Assembly: GCA_003134685.1 (NCBI GenBank)
Contig: PLCA01000007.1
Span: 54,173 to 118,172, forward strand
Direction: 5' to 3'
DNA length: 64,000 nt
DNA from: Gemmatimonadota bacterium
Lineage (GTDB): Bacteria > Gemmatimonadota > Gemmatimonadetes > Gemmatimonadales > Gemmatimonadaceae
This document shows positions 53,767 to 62,281 of this stretch, piece by piece (the stretch's first letter is position 1; the number at the start of each line of letters is the position of its first letter). The notes below the pieces were generated by a model. It was not told the DNA's origin. It saw nothing but the letters and a program-made list of their open reading frames with translations, and did no database searches. The position numbers and the translations under genes are program-made.

Positions 53767-54513
53767 CTAGTGTACGATCTCTCCGAAGCGCTTCCACCGT
53801 AGACGAGTCAGCCAATCCAGCCGGTCTCCGGTATCAGGCGCGTAGCTATAATAGACCACAATCGGCTGGCCGCGCACAAGAGAGTCGGCCACGAAACCCC
53901 AATACCTCGAATCGGACGAGTTGTCGCGATTATCTCCGAGGACGAAGTAGTCATGAGGAGGGACGATCAGAGGGCCCCAGTTGTTACGGGATGGATGATA
54001 ATTCTCAATCGACGCTCCTCCCACCAGATACGCGTTCTGCCAGCGGAAATCGTCGTCTGACTGGTCCGCCTCGTCGGGAGTGTGCTGAACGTAGTCCTCG
54101 TGTATGGGCTGCCAATTCCTGACGAGCGTACCGTCGCGCATTTGGATCGTGTCGCCAGGGATGCCGACGATCCTCTTCACGTAATTGAGCCGCGGATCGA
54201 CGGGGTAAGTGAAGACGACCACGTCCCCGCGCCTCGGAGCGTGAATCGCGGGAAGCTTGCGGCCGCTCCCGGGGATGCCGGCGCCGTACACGAGCTTGTT
54301 GATGAGGAGAAAGTCACCCTCGAAAAGGGTGTGCTCCATGCTCCCGCTCGCGATCTTGAACGCCTCCACGCCAAAGGCACGGATGACGACGAAGAGTGCC
54401 AGTGACACAATGATGATCTTGGCCCAGTGCGCGAAGAACGAGAGCTTGCTTCCTCTGCGTCTTCGATTCGCCAGCTGTAGGGCGTGCGCCCGCTTGTGGT
54501 CGTAGTTATCCAT
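53767..54513 (-). CDS. lepB: Signal peptidase I
   Basis: 248 residues. Membrane helix about 29-46 (HWAKIIIVSLALFVVIRAF), Ser58 in SGSMEHTL, Lys113 in YVKRIVGIPGD, and GDNRDNSSDSRYWG box E. Cleaves signal peptides, in keeping with the many exported proteins here. Confidence 0.96.
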   Translation of the reverse strand: MDNYDHKRAHALQLANRRRRGSKLSFFAHWAKIIIVSLALFVVIRAFGVEAFKIASGSMEHTLFEGDFLLINKLVYGAGIPGSGRKLPAIHAPRRGDVVVFTYPVDPRLNYVKRIVGIPGDTIQMRDGTLVRNWQPIHEDYVQHTPDEADQSDDDFRWQNAYLVGGASIENYHPSRNNWGPLIVPPHDYFVLGDNRDNSSDSRYWGFVADSLVRGQPIVVYYSYAPDTGDRLDWLTRLRWKRFGEIVH

Positions 54514-54534
54514 CGCCCTTCTATACCAGCGTGA

Positions 54535-56028
54535 TCACTCGGGCGTTCCCAGATACGTGTCGATCTGGGCGCGCTGAAGCGTGCCTGAGAAGTCGGCGTA
54601 TCCGACTTTGGTCTCGGAGTAGAACTCGTAGACTTCCCAGCCGCCCTCCCTATGTCCGTTTCCGGTCTGCTTGACCCCACCGAACGGGAGATGAGCCTCC
54701 GCGCCGATGGTTGGTGCGTTTACGTACGTAATTCCATTGTCCAGCTCGTTGAGCGCGCGGAATGCCGTGTTCACATCCCGCGTGTAGATCGACGACGACA
54801 ATCCGTACTTCACGTCGTTGTTCACCGCGAAAGCCTCGTCCGCGTCCTTCACTCGAATTACGGAAAGAACGGGGCCAAAGATTTCTTCCTGTTCGAGACG
54901 GCTGCCGGGCTTGACGTTCGTGAAGATCGTCGGCTGAAAGAAGTTGCCCCGCGAGAGCTTCTTAGGTCGTGCCCCTCCGGTTACGAGCTTTGCTCCTTCC
55001 GACTGCCCAATATCGACGTAGGTCTCGACCTTCCTGAGCGCATCTTCGTTGATCAGCGGCCCGACGTCAGTCCCTTTCTTCCTTCCATCGCCCAGCTTAA
55101 GAGCCCGGGTGCGGTCTTCCAACATGCCGACGAACTTGTCGTGAACCTTCTTCTGTACGATAAGACGACTGGTTGCGGTACAACGTTGCCCCGTTGTGCC
55201 GAATGCCCCCCACAACGCGCCTTCGAGCGCCAGATCGAGGTCGGCGTCGTCCATTACGATCTGCGCGTTCTTCCCCCCCATCTCGAGCGACAATCTCTTG
55301 TGGAGGCGTCCGCAGGTCTCTCCGACAAGGCGGCCGGTCTCCGTCGAGCCGGTAAAGGAGATCAGCGGGACTCCAGGATGCTCCACGATTGCGGCTCCCA
55401 CTTGCTCTCCGCGGCCGTGTACCAGCTGCACGACCTCTTTCGGGAGTCCGGCTTCGAGAAGGATCTCCACCAAGAGGGTTCCCGTGTGCGGGACGTCCTC
55501 CGCCGGCTTGAAGATCACGGCATTTCCGCAGACGAGCGCCGGGAACATCTTCCAGGTCGGGATCGCCATCGGAAAGTTGAAGGGACAGATGAGGCCAGCG
55601 ACGCCGATCGGGCGGCGGTAGCTCATCGCCCACTTGTTCCGCAGCTCGCTGGGCACCGTTTTGCCGAACAGGCGCCGCCCTTCGCTCGACGCGTAGTAGG
55701 CGGTGTCGATCCCCTCTTGAACATCGCCGCGAGTCTCAGTAAGTGGCTTGCCCATCTCGCGCGTCATCGCGTCGGCGATCTCTTCCTTGCGCTTGGTCAT
55801 GATGTCGCCAACGAACCGGAGGACGTCGCCGCGCGCGGGCGCGGGCGTGCGCCGCCAGCCCGCGAAGCCCCGTTGGGCACTCTCGACCGCGCGATCCACG
55901 TCGCGCCGGTCGGAAAGCGGGAATTTTCCGATCACATCATCGCGATCAGCCGGGTTGTTGTTCTCGAAGTATTCGCCCGATTCGGGGGCGACCCATTTTC
56001 CGGCGATGTAGTTGTTGAACTTTTTCAT
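54535..56028 (-). CDS. NAD(P)+-dependent aldehyde dehydrogenase
   Basis: 497 residues. Catalytic Cys283 in GTTGQRCTATS and Glu249 in LEMGGKN; cofactor motif FTGSTETG. The N-terminus (FNNYIAGKWVAPESGEYFEN) and PFNFPMAIPTWKMFPALVCGN fit the broad ALDH superfamily, with resemblance to semialdehyde dehydrogenases. Substrate unknown. Upstream lies the 71-bp repeat array. Confidence 0.93.
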   Translation of the reverse strand: MKKFNNYIAGKWVAPESGEYFENNNPADRDDVIGKFPLSDRRDVDRAVESAQRGFAGWRRTPAPARGDVLRFVGDIMTKRKEEIADAMTREMGKPLTETRGDVQEGIDTAYYASSEGRRLFGKTVPSELRNKWAMSYRRPIGVAGLICPFNFPMAIPTWKMFPALVCGNAVIFKPAEDVPHTGTLLVEILLEAGLPKEVVQLVHGRGEQVGAAIVEHPGVPLISFTGSTETGRLVGETCGRLHKRLSLEMGGKNAQIVMDDADLDLALEGALWGAFGTTGQRCTATSRLIVQKKVHDKFVGMLEDRTRALKLGDGRKKGTDVGPLINEDALRKVETYVDIGQSEGAKLVTGGARPKKLSRGNFFQPTIFTNVKPGSRLEQEEIFGPVLSVIRVKDADEAFAVNNDVKYGLSSSIYTRDVNTAFRALNELDNGITYVNAPTIGAEAHLPFGGVKQTGNGHREGGWEVYEFYSETKVGYADFSGTLQRAQIDTYLGTPE

Positions 56029-56064
56029 TTTCGACAGGTCTGTGATGGTAGCGTGGACGAGGCG

Positions 56065-56311
56065 TCAGCTATGCTCACGCGATAGAGAGTAGCGGCCGAA
56101 TCTTAAGGTGTGCGATGAAAGCGTTGAATGCTGCGTTAACTATGTTCACGAGATAGGGAGTATCGCCCGAATCTTGAGGTGTGTGATGAAAGCGTTGAAT
56201 GCTGCGTTAACTATGTTCACGAGATAGTGAGTATCGTCCGAATCTTAAGGTGTGTGATGAAAGCGTTGAATGCTGGGTTAACTGTGCTCACGCGATAAAG
56301 AGTATCGCTCG
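56065..56311 (-). repeat. 71-bp tandem array that repeats the 3' end of the NtrC-type gene
   Basis: Three full units (56065-56135, 56136-56206, 56207-56277), exact 71-nt phase, plus the end of the NtrC-type gene itself (56278 to about 56311). On the minus strand each unit holds stop, 2 nt, then 22 codons ending RFGRYSLSREHS. The gene ends RYSLSREHS. Among units 2-4 nine codon positions vary, counting the stop; only one (Leu/Ser) changes the amino acid, and the stop varies TAA/TGA. Fills the spacer before the aldehyde dehydrogenase. Confidence 0.9.
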
Positions 56312-57645
56312 ATCTTCTTGTAAAGGTTCGACCGCGGCATCTCAACCGCGCGCGCGGTCTCGGATACGTTCCAGTCGAATTCGCGCAGCTTGTTGAGCAG
56401 AAACGCCCGCTCGGCCGCGTCCTTGAACTCCTCGAAGGTGCGGCATTGCGTGAGTGTCGCGAGACCAGCGTCGTCGAGGGCGCGCTGACCGGCCAGCCGG
56501 TCGATGTCACGCGCCGCAATCTGCGAGTCTGGCGCCAGGATCAGCAGCCGCTCGACCGTGTTTCTTAGCTCGCGCACGTTGCCGGGCCAGTCGAGCGAGC
56601 TCAGTCTCTCCAGCGCATCCGCAGTGAATGTGCGCGGCGGAATTCCTTCCCGCGCCGACAGCGTCGACGCGAAGTACTGGGCCAGCATCGGAATGTCCTC
56701 GCGCCGCTCGCGAATGGGCGGAACGTGGATCGGCACCACGTTCAGTCGATAATAGAGATCCTCGCGGAATTTGCCGCCCGCGATCTCGTTCTCGAGTGTC
56801 TTGTTCGTGGCGGCGATCACCCGGACGTCGACCGAGATCGGCTTGGCGCCACCAATTCGGGTAATGACGTTGTCCTGCAGAACGCGCAGCACCTTCGCCT
56901 GCGCGGCCAGGCTCATGTCGCCGATCTCGTCCAGAAAAAGCGTTCCCTTGTTCGCCTGCTCGAACTTACCGGCGCGATCGGAGATCGCGCCGGTAAAAGA
57001 TCCCTTCATGTGGCCGAACAGCTCGCTCTCGATAAGCTCACCCGGAATCGCGGCGCAGTTCACCTCGACAAACGGCTTGGTCGCGCGCGGCGACATGCGA
57101 TGGAGCGCGCGCGCCACGAGCTCCTTACCCGTCCCGTTCTCACCCGTAATCAGAACACGCGCGGGAGTCGTCGCGACTTTCTCGACCTTTTCCATCAGAG
57201 CCCGCATCACCGGCGTCTTGCCGACGATCTCGAACGGAGCGTCGATCGATTGCTTGAGGCGGGCGTTCTCCTCCTGAAGATCGAGATGCGACAGCGCGTT
57301 CCTGAGCATCACGAGGATGCGATCGGTGTCGAGTGGCTTCTCCAGAATTTCGTAGGCGCCGGCCTGAGTCGCTTCGACGGCGGTGCGAATTGTGGCGTGG
57401 CCGCTGATCATCACCACCGTGGCCGAAGGATCGAGCTCGCGGAGCTTCCTGAGCGCCTCCATTCCGTCCATGCCGGCCATCTTCACATCGAGAAAGACCA
57501 GGTGCGGGCGCCACTTCTGGTATTCCGCGATTCCATCCACCGCGTTCGGAATCGTGTGCACCTCGTAACCCTCGAACTCGAGGAGCTGTCCCAACGCCGC
57601 GCGGATTCCCTGCTCATCATCGATGACGAGAATCCTTCGACTCAC
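56278..57645 (-). CDS. Sigma-54-dependent NtrC-family response regulator
   Basis: 455 residues. Receiver domain 1-120 with Asp53 (FLDVKMAGMDG) and Lys103; AAA+ domain about 137-370 with Walker A GENGTGKE (168-175), GSFTGA (215-220, Ser in place of the first Ala of GAFTGA), Walker B LFLDEIGD (236-243); Fis-type HTH about 410-452 (NVSETARAVEMPRSNLYKKI). Activates sigma-54 promoters on phosphorylation. No kinase gene in the window. Overlaps the upstream gene by 4 nt. Confidence 0.96.
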   Translation of the reverse strand: MSRRILVIDDEQGIRAALGQLLEFEGYEVHTIPNAVDGIAEYQKWRPHLVFLDVKMAGMDGMEALRKLRELDPSATVVMISGHATIRTAVEATQAGAYEILEKPLDTDRILVMLRNALSHLDLQEENARLKQSIDAPFEIVGKTPVMRALMEKVEKVATTPARVLITGENGTGKELVARALHRMSPRATKPFVEVNCAAIPGELIESELFGHMKGSFTGAISDRAGKFEQANKGTLFLDEIGDMSLAAQAKVLRVLQDNVITRIGGAKPISVDVRVIAATNKTLENEIAGGKFREDLYYRLNVVPIHVPPIRERREDIPMLAQYFASTLSAREGIPPRTFTADALERLSSLDWPGNVRELRNTVERLLILAPDSQIAARDIDRLAGQRALDDAGLATLTQCRTFEEFKDAAERAFLLNKLREFDWNVSETARAVEMPRSNLYKKIERYSLSREHS

Positions 57646-58310
57646 TTGACACTCTTGTATAGTGTGATCTTGCCGCCGGAAATGCGCACGTCTGAAATGT
57701 AAGCCGGCATGACCATCGGGAGCCCGTTCTGGGAGATGCCTTCGACGGGCTTGCCCCGCTTCATCTGGGTCAGAATCCTCGGGATCAGCCCGCTCGGCAC
57801 GTCGATCCTGCCAAGTTTCACCTCCTGGACGAGGAATTCCGCCAGGCCTGGCTTCAACATGTTGATGGTGCCACCGAATCGCACGCTGTCACGCTCGCCC
57901 AGCAGCATTCCAACGGGACCGAGTGATTTGGCGCCGCCAAAATCCTTGAGCTCCACGTCGGACCGGACGTAGAGCCTGTCGCCGATGACGGCGGCCTCGG
58001 CGTTTTTCGCGGAAGGAGGGAGCTGTTTCGCGACGACCGTGAAGATGTACGACGCCGCCTCCGCCGGTGTCAGATTCGCGAACACAGGTCCGGATTGTCG
58101 CCCGAGCGACTGCACCGCGACCTGCCCGCGCGCTGCGTCAGCCGCCGTGAGTAGCTGCCAGCCGGAGCTGACCGAAGTTGCAGTCGTTGCAGTGCCGGCG
58201 GCGGAGGTCGTGGCTGCGGCGGGACGCTCGACGCGCGCGTACCAGTACCACAGCGCGATGAGACAGATGAGGATGACGAGACAGCCGGCCCTTTTTAGAC
58301 AGCCTTTCAT
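57642..58310 (-). CDS. Membrane-anchored hypothetical protein, 222 aa
   Basis: One membrane segment at about 8-25 (AGCLVILICLIALWYWYA), then a Ser/Thr/Ala-rich linker and an extracytoplasmic domain (LTPAEAASYIFTVVAKQLPP; AVIGDRLYVRSDVELKDF; MLKPGLAEFLVQEVKLGRID) that resembles lipid-binding tubular folds such as DUF2993, tentatively. ATGA overlap with the NtrC-type gene implies linked function. Confidence 0.65.
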   Translation of the reverse strand: MKGCLKRAGCLVILICLIALWYWYARVERPAAATTSAAGTATTATSVSSGWQLLTAADAARGQVAVQSLGRQSGPVFANLTPAEAASYIFTVVAKQLPPSAKNAEAAVIGDRLYVRSDVELKDFGGAKSLGPVGMLLGERDSVRFGGTINMLKPGLAEFLVQEVKLGRIDVPSGLIPRILTQMKRGKPVEGISQNGLPMVMPAYISDVRISGGKITLYKSVK

Positions 58311-58392
58311 GGAGTATGTGCGTGAAGGATGGGGGAGAATACCCCGTCAGGTGGAGTCAGGCAAAGGGGGGGCCGACTCCGCCCGGTGTCCG

Positions 58393-61300
58393 CTATTGGT
58401 TGCCGGGACCCCCACGCTCGCGCCTTCCCTCTCCGTCTTCACGCCGCAGCCCAGGCGTCTTGATGCTTTCCGGCACCTTGGCCCACTGCGCGGGCGTCAG
58501 AATCGCCTTCGAGTCATTGATTGCCTGCGTCGCCAGCTTTCTCGCCTCGGCAATCGTCGGCTGGAGCTTGGTGAAAACTGTCATCGGGTCCGGATTCTTT
58601 GTCGTCGTGTCGCCGAGGACGTTGGCGACTTTCTCGATCAGCGAATCCGATTTGATCTTGAAGGCGTCGCCGCCCGTTTGAAGCTTGGCGACCTGATCCG
58701 GCGTCAGCTCAAGCTTCGCCGAGTCGTTGACGGCGATGATGTCTAGGAATGCGTTCGGCACGAGACGCGTCATGCGCGCCTTGAGCGCGTCTGGATCGAG
58801 GCGTCCGCCGGCCCCTCGGCCGATCGCATTGTTGAACTGCTGGCGTGCGGGATCCGTCCCGAGCGCAAGGCGCCCCTGAACTGCTATCTGGAACGGGACA
58901 CGAAAAGCGTTCCGCGTTCCATTGGTAGCTCCGAAGTGCTCGTTGACCTGGTACTGGTAGGTATCGGTCGTCGGATCGAATCCGCGCACATAAAGAAGGG
59001 TACGGTCGGGGAAAGATGGCTGTCCCCATCCGTGAAGATTGTTGCTGCCGTGGAGCAGCTGGTCGAGCCCGGTGAGTGTATTGAGCGCGATCACGGAGAT
59101 CGTGAGCCTGCGATCGAGGCCGAACGCGGCAGGCCTGATGTTGGCCTGCAGATCGAGCGCGGGAGACCACGGGCTCGAGCAGCTGCTGCGGGCGGCGACT
59201 TTCCCCAATTGACTGAGTAGGCAATCGCGCGCGCGCTCCGAGGTGTTGGCGAGCAGACGAGTCATTCCGTTCGCGACCGCGGTATCACCGGCGGCCGCGG
59301 CAGCGGCGGGATCGAAGACGAATGCGCGATCGTTATTGCGTCCGTCGCCGTTGATGTCGCCGCCAACCATTGGCGCGAAGAAGCTTCCGGATGTCGCGCG
59401 GGCGATCGCCGTCAGCTCTAGCACCGGCTTGATCGGATACGTGATCGTCGCGAGCAGCGCGTGTCGTCGCGCGTTGTCGCTGCGCCCCCATTCGGAGATG
59501 TTCGGATTTCCGGCCGTTGACCCGGCCGTTCCACCAAACCCCTGCACGGCGCCCTGCGCAAAACCCTGTGACTGATCGAACGAGCTCGTGAGCGTATACG
59601 ACGCGTTGAACAGAATTCCCTTGCGATTAATTCCGTTGAGCCCGAAGGTGATCTGCTTCGTGTCGGATCGGAGATTCGACTGTATCTGGCTCACGACTCC
59701 AAACTGCGGGTGCAGGCGCGACCCGAGCACCGACAGCACGCCGCTGTTCGGCACGATCGCGTTTGCCGGGGCGTACACGGGGCGATTGCCTTCATTCGCG
59801 AGAGTGAACTTGGGAACCGTGTCCAGATTGATGTCTGTTGATCCCGATTGCGCCACACCGCGCGCGTAGCCGGCGTCGATCGAGAAGGAATAGCGGTCCC
59901 AGAATCGGCGATTCAATCCAAGTGATGCGCGCCAGGCCCGCGGAGCCTGGAAGTCAGGATCGAAGACCGTGACGTTGCGGCGCTGGTTGGCGAATATCGG
60001 CGTGCCCCCGTTGCACGACGTGGGAATCGTCGAAGGATCGGCAAGATATTGGGCCCAATCGGGTGTCGGCGCGGCCGGGCCGACGCACGTGAGGAGCGAC
60101 TGACCGTTGGCGAGACCAGTCGCGTTGAGTGCCGAAGCGAAGAGCTGGGCGGGAGCAGTGCCACGGAATTCGCCGAAGCCCCCGCGCAGCGTGAGCGGCG
60201 GCGGACCGAACTGCGATTCGCCGACGAACACGGTGAATCCGGCGCGCGGGCTGACGTGAAACTCCGAAGGAAGATTGTCCGTGCGGCGACCGAAGGTCGA
60301 ATCGACTTCAGGATTGTACACGGGCTTGTCGGGATAGCGCGATCCTTCGGCGCGCAGTCCGTAAGTAAACTGCACCTTCGAGCTCACTCGCCACGAATCG
60401 CCGAGATATGAGCCGAAATTGTCGGTAGCGGATTCCTGATCGCGCCCGAATAGCGTGCGGGTGAACTGTGTGGGCAGGCCGGCCGCGAAATCGGCGAGCG
60501 AATTGAATGAAAAGGTGCCGAACCGGTTGGGGACGAATCCTACGGAGCTCCTTTGCTCGTTGATGAGTCCGCCGAGCTTGAAGCGGTGACCGCCCGTGGT
60601 CGTGAGACGGGAGATCTCGTCGCTCATTTCGAGCAGGCTCGATTTCGTTTCCTGCGGCAGCGATGGATTTCCCCCGAACTGGAGCGTGGAGATTGCACTC
60701 GTCCCATCGTCGAGGACCGACGCGACTACTACGCGCCCATCGGGCACCGACAAATATCCGGAAGTATTCCGGTTGTCGACCGACTTGTAGCCGCGGAGCT
60801 CGTTGATGAACATCCCGAAGTGGGATGTGAGCGTCATCATGCCTCCGCCACCCGAGCCCTTGAGGTCACCGCCAGTGTGGGGCAGCGCCAACGCATTGAG
60901 GCGCGAGCCGAGCTGAGTGTTGCCTCGCCAGTCTCCCCGCAGCATCAGCGAATGGTCTTCGGCGAGGTTGTAGTCGACGCGTACGAGCGCCGATGTGTTG
61001 TCGTTGAGACGCTCATCGGGCACGAGCGGCGACGTGAGCGGGAGCCCGAAGCCCTGAACGATATTCAGAAAACGGCTCACCGAATCCGCATTGGTGCCAA
61101 GCCGCTGGAGCGTCAGGGGATCGGCCGCCAGAAGATCCAGGAGCGGATCGGTGCGACGCGAGAACGTGAGCGCGCCGAACGTGAACAGCTTGTCCTTCAC
61201 GATCGGTCCGCCTGCGCCAAAATTGACCTGGTTCTGAGTGTACTTCTGACCGAAGGCGGGATTCGTGTCATCCACGAACTCGAGGCTGGGATCGCGAAGG

Positions 61301-62058
61301 GAGTAGCTGAACGCGCCCTGCACGTTGTTGGTCCCGCCACGCGTCGTTGATGCGACCTGTCCGCCGGTGAACTGCCCGCGCGCGACGTCGTACGTGTTCG
61401 TCACGACGCGCGTGTTGCGAATCGCTTCCGAAGGAACGCTCCCCGCGCCAAAGCTGAGTCCGTCCAGGGTGATGCTGTTCTGGTTGGAAGGCTGGCCGGC
61501 AACGTTGAAGGACGCCTTGGTGGTGTCCGTCCCGGGCACCATAATTACTCCGGGCGCGAGCGCCGCCAGAGCGTTCAGATCGCCAGCATCTATGGGCAAG
61601 CGATTGATGAGATTGGGAGTGAGATTGCGCTCGGTGTTGCCGGGCTCGGGCCGCTGGTTTGGATCGCCGCCACGGCGCCCGCCGCGGACCTGAACGGTCG
61701 CCAGCTGGGTGGCGTTGCGGCCCATGCTGAAGTCCGAGATGAGCCGGTCCTCGTCGCCCTGCCGCTGGATGTCGCGTGAGACGGGCGCCATTCCGATCGC
61801 GCGCACAGTGAGGCGGTAGCTTCCGCCGCCATCCGGAAACACGATCGTATACCGGCCATCGGCCCCGGTGGTCTTGGTGCGCGTGATGCCCGTCTCAGCC
61901 GACGTGGCTTCGATGCGCGCGCCGGCGATTGCCTGACTGTCGAGTCCCGAGATCCGGCCCATCAATATGTCTGTGGTCGATCCGACTTGTGCGACGATCC
62001 GCGCGGGAAGAATCAGCGCGAGTAGCACGATCACAATGCTGAGCGACTTCAGGTTCAT
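58393..62058 (-). CDS. TonB-dependent receptor with N-terminal carboxypeptidase-regulatory-like domain and LTxxQ tail
   Basis: 1221 residues from the ATG ending at 62058 (GGAG upstream). Signal MNLKSLSIVIVLLALILP. Residues about 25-110 are a CarboxypepD_reg/Cna-B-like domain (GARIEATSAETGITRTKTTG). The plug is about 120-240 (LNALAALAPGVIMVPGTDTT), then a 22-strand-type barrel (Oar-like). After the barrel, residues 1116-1221 form a helical tail with LTPDQ (1118-1122) and LTPAQ (1187-1191), reminiscent of Spy/CpxP proteins. Transports an unknown large ligand. Confidence 0.92.
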   Translation of the reverse strand: MNLKSLSIVIVLLALILPARIVAQVGSTTDILMGRISGLDSQAIAGARIEATSAETGITRTKTTGADGRYTIVFPDGGGSYRLTVRAIGMAPVSRDIQRQGDEDRLISDFSMGRNATQLATVQVRGGRRGGDPNQRPEPGNTERNLTPNLINRLPIDAGDLNALAALAPGVIMVPGTDTTKASFNVAGQPSNQNSITLDGLSFGAGSVPSEAIRNTRVVTNTYDVARGQFTGGQVASTTRGGTNNVQGAFSYSLRDPSLEFVDDTNPAFGQKYTQNQVNFGAGGPIVKDKLFTFGALTFSRRTDPLLDLLAADPLTLQRLGTNADSVSRFLNIVQGFGLPLTSPLVPDERLNDNTSALVRVDYNLAEDHSLMLRGDWRGNTQLGSRLNALALPHTGGDLKGSGGGGMMTLTSHFGMFINELRGYKSVDNRNTSGYLSVPDGRVVVASVLDDGTSAISTLQFGGNPSLPQETKSSLLEMSDEISRLTTTGGHRFKLGGLINEQRSSVGFVPNRFGTFSFNSLADFAAGLPTQFTRTLFGRDQESATDNFGSYLGDSWRVSSKVQFTYGLRAEGSRYPDKPVYNPEVDSTFGRRTDNLPSEFHVSPRAGFTVFVGESQFGPPPLTLRGGFGEFRGTAPAQLFASALNATGLANGQSLLTCVGPAAPTPDWAQYLADPSTIPTSCNGGTPIFANQRRNVTVFDPDFQAPRAWRASLGLNRRFWDRYSFSIDAGYARGVAQSGSTDINLDTVPKFTLANEGNRPVYAPANAIVPNSGVLSVLGSRLHPQFGVVSQIQSNLRSDTKQITFGLNGINRKGILFNASYTLTSSFDQSQGFAQGAVQGFGGTAGSTAGNPNISEWGRSDNARRHALLATITYPIKPVLELTAIARATSGSFFAPMVGGDINGDGRNNDRAFVFDPAAAAAAGDTAVANGMTRLLANTSERARDCLLSQLGKVAARSSCSSPWSPALDLQANIRPAAFGLDRRLTISVIALNTLTGLDQLLHGSNNLHGWGQPSFPDRTLLYVRGFDPTTDTYQYQVNEHFGATNGTRNAFRVPFQIAVQGRLALGTDPARQQFNNAIGRGAGGRLDPDALKARMTRLVPNAFLDIIAVNDSAKLELTPDQVAKLQTGGDAFKIKSDSLIEKVANVLGDTTTKNPDPMTVFTKLQPTIAEARKLATQAINDSKAILTPAQWAKVPESIKTPGLRREDGEGRRERGGPGNQ

Positions 62059-62281
62059 GTCCGACAATCTCCAAAGTTCTTCATTCGTGCTGACTCACTA
62101 TTACGCGTCCGCCCGACCGAATGCTGGGAGCGACGTGTTGTCCACATATCTCGGCTGGGTCGACGGAGGGTTATCCTCTTCGGCGCTGAGCTACACGCGC
62201 CGCTCGCCCTTGTGCGCGGCAGTGATTTCGGGCGGCTCGAAACGGTTCCCGCTGCCCGCCTGGCGCGCGATACGATGACTC

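Noticed and set aside
56065..56311. CRISPR array
   Set aside because: Units of 71 bp abut with no spacers and there are no cas genes.
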